From NCBI GenBank assembly GCA_025997615.1, contig BNUV01000099.1, positions 1 to 9,153 on the forward strand: a DNA stretch of 9,153 nt. The letters run 5' to 3'. Positions 6,664-9,153 of this stretch are shown here, piece after piece (the first letter of the stretch is position 1; every line of letters begins with the position of its first letter). Below the pieces are notes generated by a model, which made no database searches, was not told the DNA's origin, and was given only the letters and a program-made list of their open reading frames with translations. The position numbers and the translations under genes are program-made. Source of the DNA: Spirochaetia bacterium (lineage in GTDB: Bacteria > Spirochaetota > Spirochaetia > Treponematales > Breznakiellaceae).

Positions 6664-7488
6664 TCAGGGAAAAACTTCCACCGGAACGGAAATACCGGGA
6701 ATATCCGCCAGCCGGGATCGCAGGGAAGCGGCCCGTTCTTCGAGAAAACTGACAGGAAGAGCTTCGGTCAAGGGATCCTCCGGCGCGGGCCTTGCCTTGC
6801 CGTAAAGGTGAATGTTGGTAATGTTATGCCCTCCGGCAAGATCCAATACCAAATCTTCCCAGGCTTTTTTTTCTTCATGCGATGGGGCTTTGCCTTCCGC
6901 GGCGCATACCATGGTTTGAATGGTGAAAGGAGCGCAGCGGGAAAAGTCCCGGATCTTTGCGATAAGTTTTTCAAAGGATACGGCGGAACGGTTCATGGCC
7001 TGATACCATGAGGGGGTTCCCGCATCAAGTTTAAGCCAAATTTTTAAGGAAACAGGCGGAGCGGCGGAGTTTTTTAAGAGATCAAACACATCATCATTTA
7101 AGAGGCCCGTACCGTTGGTGATGACCACTATATCCGCGGCGGGAACGATCCCGTCCCTAAGGCGGGCGGCGCTGTTTAACGCTGCGGCAAAATGGGGGGA
7201 ATTTGCCGGCTCGCCATTGCCGGAAAAACAAAGATCCCGCACTTCGTCTTTCTGTTTTTTTGCCTGATCCAAAACCTGCCGGAGTTCTATCTCAAAAGTT
7301 TCATGCGAGAAATTATTTTTACTGCGGAAGGGAAAAACCTCGCAATAGGGGCAGTCAAAAGAACAGATTTTACGATCGGGAAAAAGATTTAAGCCCACCG
7401 AAAGTCCCCGGGAGCGGCGTGAATAAACGGGATAAACCAGAGAACCGCTTTCCCTGAAACGGTGATTTTCTACCGCGCCAATTTCCAT
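6664..7488 (-). CDS. Radical SAM protein, COG0731-like, function unknown
   Basis: Iron-sulphur enzyme of 274 residues. The cluster-binding motif Cys42-X3-Cys46-X2-Cys49 lies in KICSFDCPYCEV, directly after SRRSRGLSVGLNLFP, the lead-in I associate with COG0731 proteins. SGNGEP (89-94) fits the SAM-contacting GGE motif. TNGT (124-127), KLDAG (153-157) and GKARPAP (230-236) mark later strands of the barrel. No extra cluster domain or other fusion is visible. The family includes archaeal tRNA wyosine enzymes, but the bacterial members lack an agreed function, so I assign no reaction. It starts 6 bp after the hisD stop with GGAG about 10 nt upstream, and is probably the last gene of the his operon. 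Its stop is 1 bp from the stop of the convergent importer operon. Confidence 0.9.
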   Translation of the reverse strand: MEIGAVENHRFRESGSLVYPVYSRRSRGLSVGLNLFPDRKICSFDCPYCEVFPFRSKNNFSHETFEIELRQVLDQAKKQKDEVRDLCFSGNGEPANSPHFAAALNSAARLRDGIVPAADIVVITNGTGLLNDDVFDLLKNSAAPPVSLKIWLKLDAGTPSWYQAMNRSAVSFEKLIAKIRDFSRCAPFTIQTMVCAAEGKAPSHEEKKAWEDLVLDLAGGHNITNIHLYGKARPAPEDPLTEALPVSFLEERAASLRSRLADIPGISVPVEVFP

Positions 7489-7494
7489 TTAGGA

Positions 7495-8841
7495 TTAACT
7501 CCGGCTCCGGGCGCTTTCCGCATGGGCGGCGAGGCCCTCCGCCAGCGCAATTTTTTCCGCCGCATCCAATGCCGTTTTATACGCGGCGCCGGGAACACAG
7601 CGGAGGGTGGTAACGGTTTTCAGGAAATGCCGCACCCCAAGGCCCCCGGTAAAACGGGCGCTGGCATTGGTGGGCAGTGTATGGTTTATCCCCGCAGAAT
7701 AATCCCCCAGCACTTCCGCCGCTTCATTGCCGATAAAAAGTGAACCGTAATTTTTCAATTCACCTATCCAATCCTCCGCAGAGGCGGTCTGAAGTTCCAG
7801 ATGTTCCGGCGCGATGGTATTGGCAATGCGGACAGCCTCAGCTTTATTTTTATAGATGATGATTAGCCCGCCTCTAGCCAGTGACGCCCGGGCTGTTTCG
7901 GCGGTGGGAAGATTCGCGAGGCGTTTTTCCACCGCAGCGGCGACAAGCTCTGCCAATTCGCGGCTATTAACCAGGGCGCGGGCGCGGGCATCGGGATCAT
8001 GTTCCGCCTGGGCCAGCATATCCGCGGCGATTATGTCAGCGGCTTTGGCGGCGCTTCCGGCGGAATCTCCGGCACAATTTCCATCGGCGATAATCAATAC
8101 ATCCGTGGGGCCGGCGATAAAATCGATTCCCACCCGGCCAAAGAGAAGACGTTTTGCGGCGGCCACATACTTGTTTCCGGGGCCGGCGATGACATCGACA
8201 CGAGGCACCGTTTCAGTACCGAGCGCTAACGCTGCAATGGCCTGAGCGCCCCCCAGGGCAAAGATCCGCAGGCCCTTTGGCGCAGTGCCCTGGGCACTGC
8301 CCTGGGCAGCGATATGGGCGGCGGCGAGGATTCGGCGGTCCGGAAGGCCGTCTTCCAGGGGAGGGGAAGTGAGGATCACTTCCTCCACACCGGCGGTCAG
8401 GGCGGGGATGATCCCCATGAGAACCGACGAAATCAGGGGGAAACGTCCTCCCGGCGCATATATTGCCGCCTTTTGCACCGGAATGATCCGCTGGCCCGTA
8501 AATATTCCCGGCTCAATTTCAAATTCAAAATTTTTGAATTGCGCCTTTTGTTCTTTGGAAAAACGGGCGATATGATCCGCCGCCAGTTTCAGGGCATTAG
8601 CCAACCCGGGATCGCTTTTGACAAGAGAGTCCCAGGCGGTTCTTGCAGCATCAGCGTTCAGCTCAAACTGTTCAGGCGATGATTTGTCAAATTGGGCGGC
8701 AAAGCGGCGCACCGCTTTGTCACCTTCGGTCTGGACGGCGGCGATGATCTTTTCCACGGCGGCGGAAACTTCCGCATCAGAGCTTTTCCCGCTTAAGTTT
8801 TCCCGCCATGAACTAAATTCATCACCGTCAATTATTTGCAT
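7495..8841 (-). CDS. hisD: Histidinol dehydrogenase
   Basis: Catalyses the last two steps of histidine biosynthesis, oxidising L-histidinol to L-histidine with two NAD+, as a zinc-dependent cytoplasmic dimer. The 448 residues show YAPGGRFPL (128-136), GGAQAIAALALGTE (197-210), GPGNKYVAAAK (220-230) and the family signature IDFIAGPTDVL (239-249). They also show QAEHD (278-282) with zinc ligands Gln278 and His281, catalytic Glu346/His347 in APEHLEL, zinc ligand Asp380 in GDYSAG, and His440 in AEGLAAH. Compared with typical members it carries two small insertions, near 179-189 and 258-269, and has Asp247 where the signature usually has Glu. The ATG at 8841 lies 7 bp after the hisC stop with a weak ribosome site. 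The frame is open to a TTG at 8886, but that would overlap hisC and add non-homologous residues. Confidence 0.97.
   Translation of the reverse strand: MQIIDGDEFSSWRENLSGKSSDAEVSAAVEKIIAAVQTEGDKAVRRFAAQFDKSSPEQFELNADAARTAWDSLVKSDPGLANALKLAADHIARFSKEQKAQFKNFEFEIEPGIFTGQRIIPVQKAAIYAPGGRFPLISSVLMGIIPALTAGVEEVILTSPPLEDGLPDRRILAAAHIAAQGSAQGTAPKGLRIFALGGAQAIAALALGTETVPRVDVIAGPGNKYVAAAKRLLFGRVGIDFIAGPTDVLIIADGNCAGDSAGSAAKAADIIAADMLAQAEHDPDARARALVNSRELAELVAAAVEKRLANLPTAETARASLARGGLIIIYKNKAEAVRIANTIAPEHLELQTASAEDWIGELKNYGSLFIGNEAAEVLGDYSAGINHTLPTNASARFTGGLGVRHFLKTVTTLRCVPGAAYKTALDAAEKIALAEGLAAHAESARSRS
8285..8308. repeat. Tandem 12-bp duplication inside hisD
   Basis: GTGCCCTGGGCA (8285-8296) is followed directly by CTGCCCTGGGCA (8297-8308), differing at one base. 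Each unit contains the palindrome TGCCC-T-GGGCA, which favours slippage or hairpin formation. Being 12 bp it preserves the frame and encodes the repeated Ala-Gln-Gly-Ser / Ala-Gln-Gly-Thr at HisD residues 179-186. Confidence 0.85.
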
Positions 8842-8848
8842 GGCTGTT

Positions 8849-9153
8849 TTATTTGACCGCAGATTTAATGGCGGTACATTCTGCAACGAAACGATCCATT
8901 TCTTCGTCGGTGCCTATGGTTACCCGAATGTAATCGGCGGTCTGGGGTTTGTTGAAATGCCGCACGAGGATGCCCTTCTTCTTCAGCGCCGCATAAACTT
9001 TGGCCCCTTCAACTTTGGGAATCCTGATAAAGATAAAGTTCGCCTCCGAGGGGAGAACATCGATCCCCAAATTTTTCAATTCAGCGGAAATCCGTTCCCT
9101 GGTGGCAATGATTTTTTTCGCCGTTCCCTTGTAATAACGGGAAGCGGAAATGG
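8849..9153 (-). CDS. hisC: Histidinol-phosphate aminotransferase, C-terminal part
   Basis: PLP-dependent aminotransferase that makes L-histidinol phosphate from imidazole-acetol phosphate, two steps before the HisD product. Only the last 100 residues lie in the window; the gene continues beyond 9153. This is the small C-terminal domain of a class I/II aminotransferase. LPSEANFIFIR opens the domain, followed by GILVRHFNKP and then YIRVTIGTDEEM. The Arg of YIRVTIG is the residue that binds the substrate's acidic group in this fold. The PLP lysine is off the window. HisC is favoured over other class I/II enzymes by the ILVRHF...YIRVTIGT pattern and by hisD 7 bp downstream. Here hisC precedes hisD, the reverse of the common hisG-hisD-hisC order. 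Confidence 0.88.
   Translation of the reverse strand, partial: ISASRYYKGTAKKIIATRERISAELKNLGIDVLPSEANFIFIRIPKVEGAKVYAALKKKGILVRHFNKPQTADYIRVTIGTDEEMDRFVAECTAIKSAVK

Noticed and set aside
6631..6695. GTATTTCC/GGAAATAC inverted repeat as a bidirectional terminator
   Set aside because: The 8-bp arms are 49 nt apart, lie inside both coding regions, and no U-run follows either arm.
7856..8245. Open plus-strand frame opposite hisD
   Set aside because: It is a shadow of the alanine-rich hisD coding strand; composition is low-complexity and there is no motif.
8842..8886. TTG start for hisD at 8886
   Set aside because: It overlaps the hisC end by 38 bp, lacks a ribosome site, and adds residues not expected in HisD.
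1..9153. tRNA genes, CRISPR arrays, insertion sequences, attachment sites
   Set aside because: Nearly the whole window is explained by convincing coding sequence, and the single intergenic region shows none of these.

Overview
The window is a compact bacterial stretch of roughly balanced base composition (by eye; not computed). It holds eight protein genes, almost no spacer DNA, and no RNA genes, mobile elements or CRISPR that I can see. No gene fixes the species. An anaerobic Treponema-like spirochaete or a clostridial-type bacterium would fit the kinase family, the transporter style and the COG0731-like radical SAM protein. I hold that guess at low confidence.

Layout: (1) Positions 1-1757, minus strand: a two-component pair. 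An OmpR/PhoB-type response regulator is followed 1 bp later by its membrane sensor histidine kinase, whose ATP-binding domain runs off the window. (2) Positions 1758-1924: the only real intergenic region. It contains a 6-bp inverted repeat that appears to supply the -35 boxes of two promoters facing each other, one for the regulator/kinase pair and one for the transporter. (3) Positions 1925-6662, plus strand: a five-gene ABC importer of the nickel/dipeptide (NikABCDE/DppABCDF) family. It encodes a secreted binding protein, two permeases and two ATPases. Every junction overlaps, so the cistrons are probably translationally coupled. (4) Positions 6664-9153, minus strand, convergent with the transporter: the end of hisC, all of hisD, and a radical SAM protein of unknown function. 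They are spaced 6-7 bp apart and look like one operon whose upstream part lies beyond position 9153.

How they work together: the kinase and regulator sit divergently from the importer and share its control region, so they probably sense a condition tied to the importer's substrate or control its expression. This is inferred from context. The binding protein, permeases and ATPases resemble nickel-type importers in several stretches recalled from memory, but the substrate cannot be fixed from sequence alone. The his genes catalyse transamination and the final oxidation of histidine biosynthesis, and the radical SAM gene travels with them.

I did not find a clearly new biological system. The points most worth a second look are the interlocked divergent promoters, the two-cysteine sensor domain, the substrate of the importer, the radical SAM gene in the his operon, and the repeat-derived insertion in HisD.
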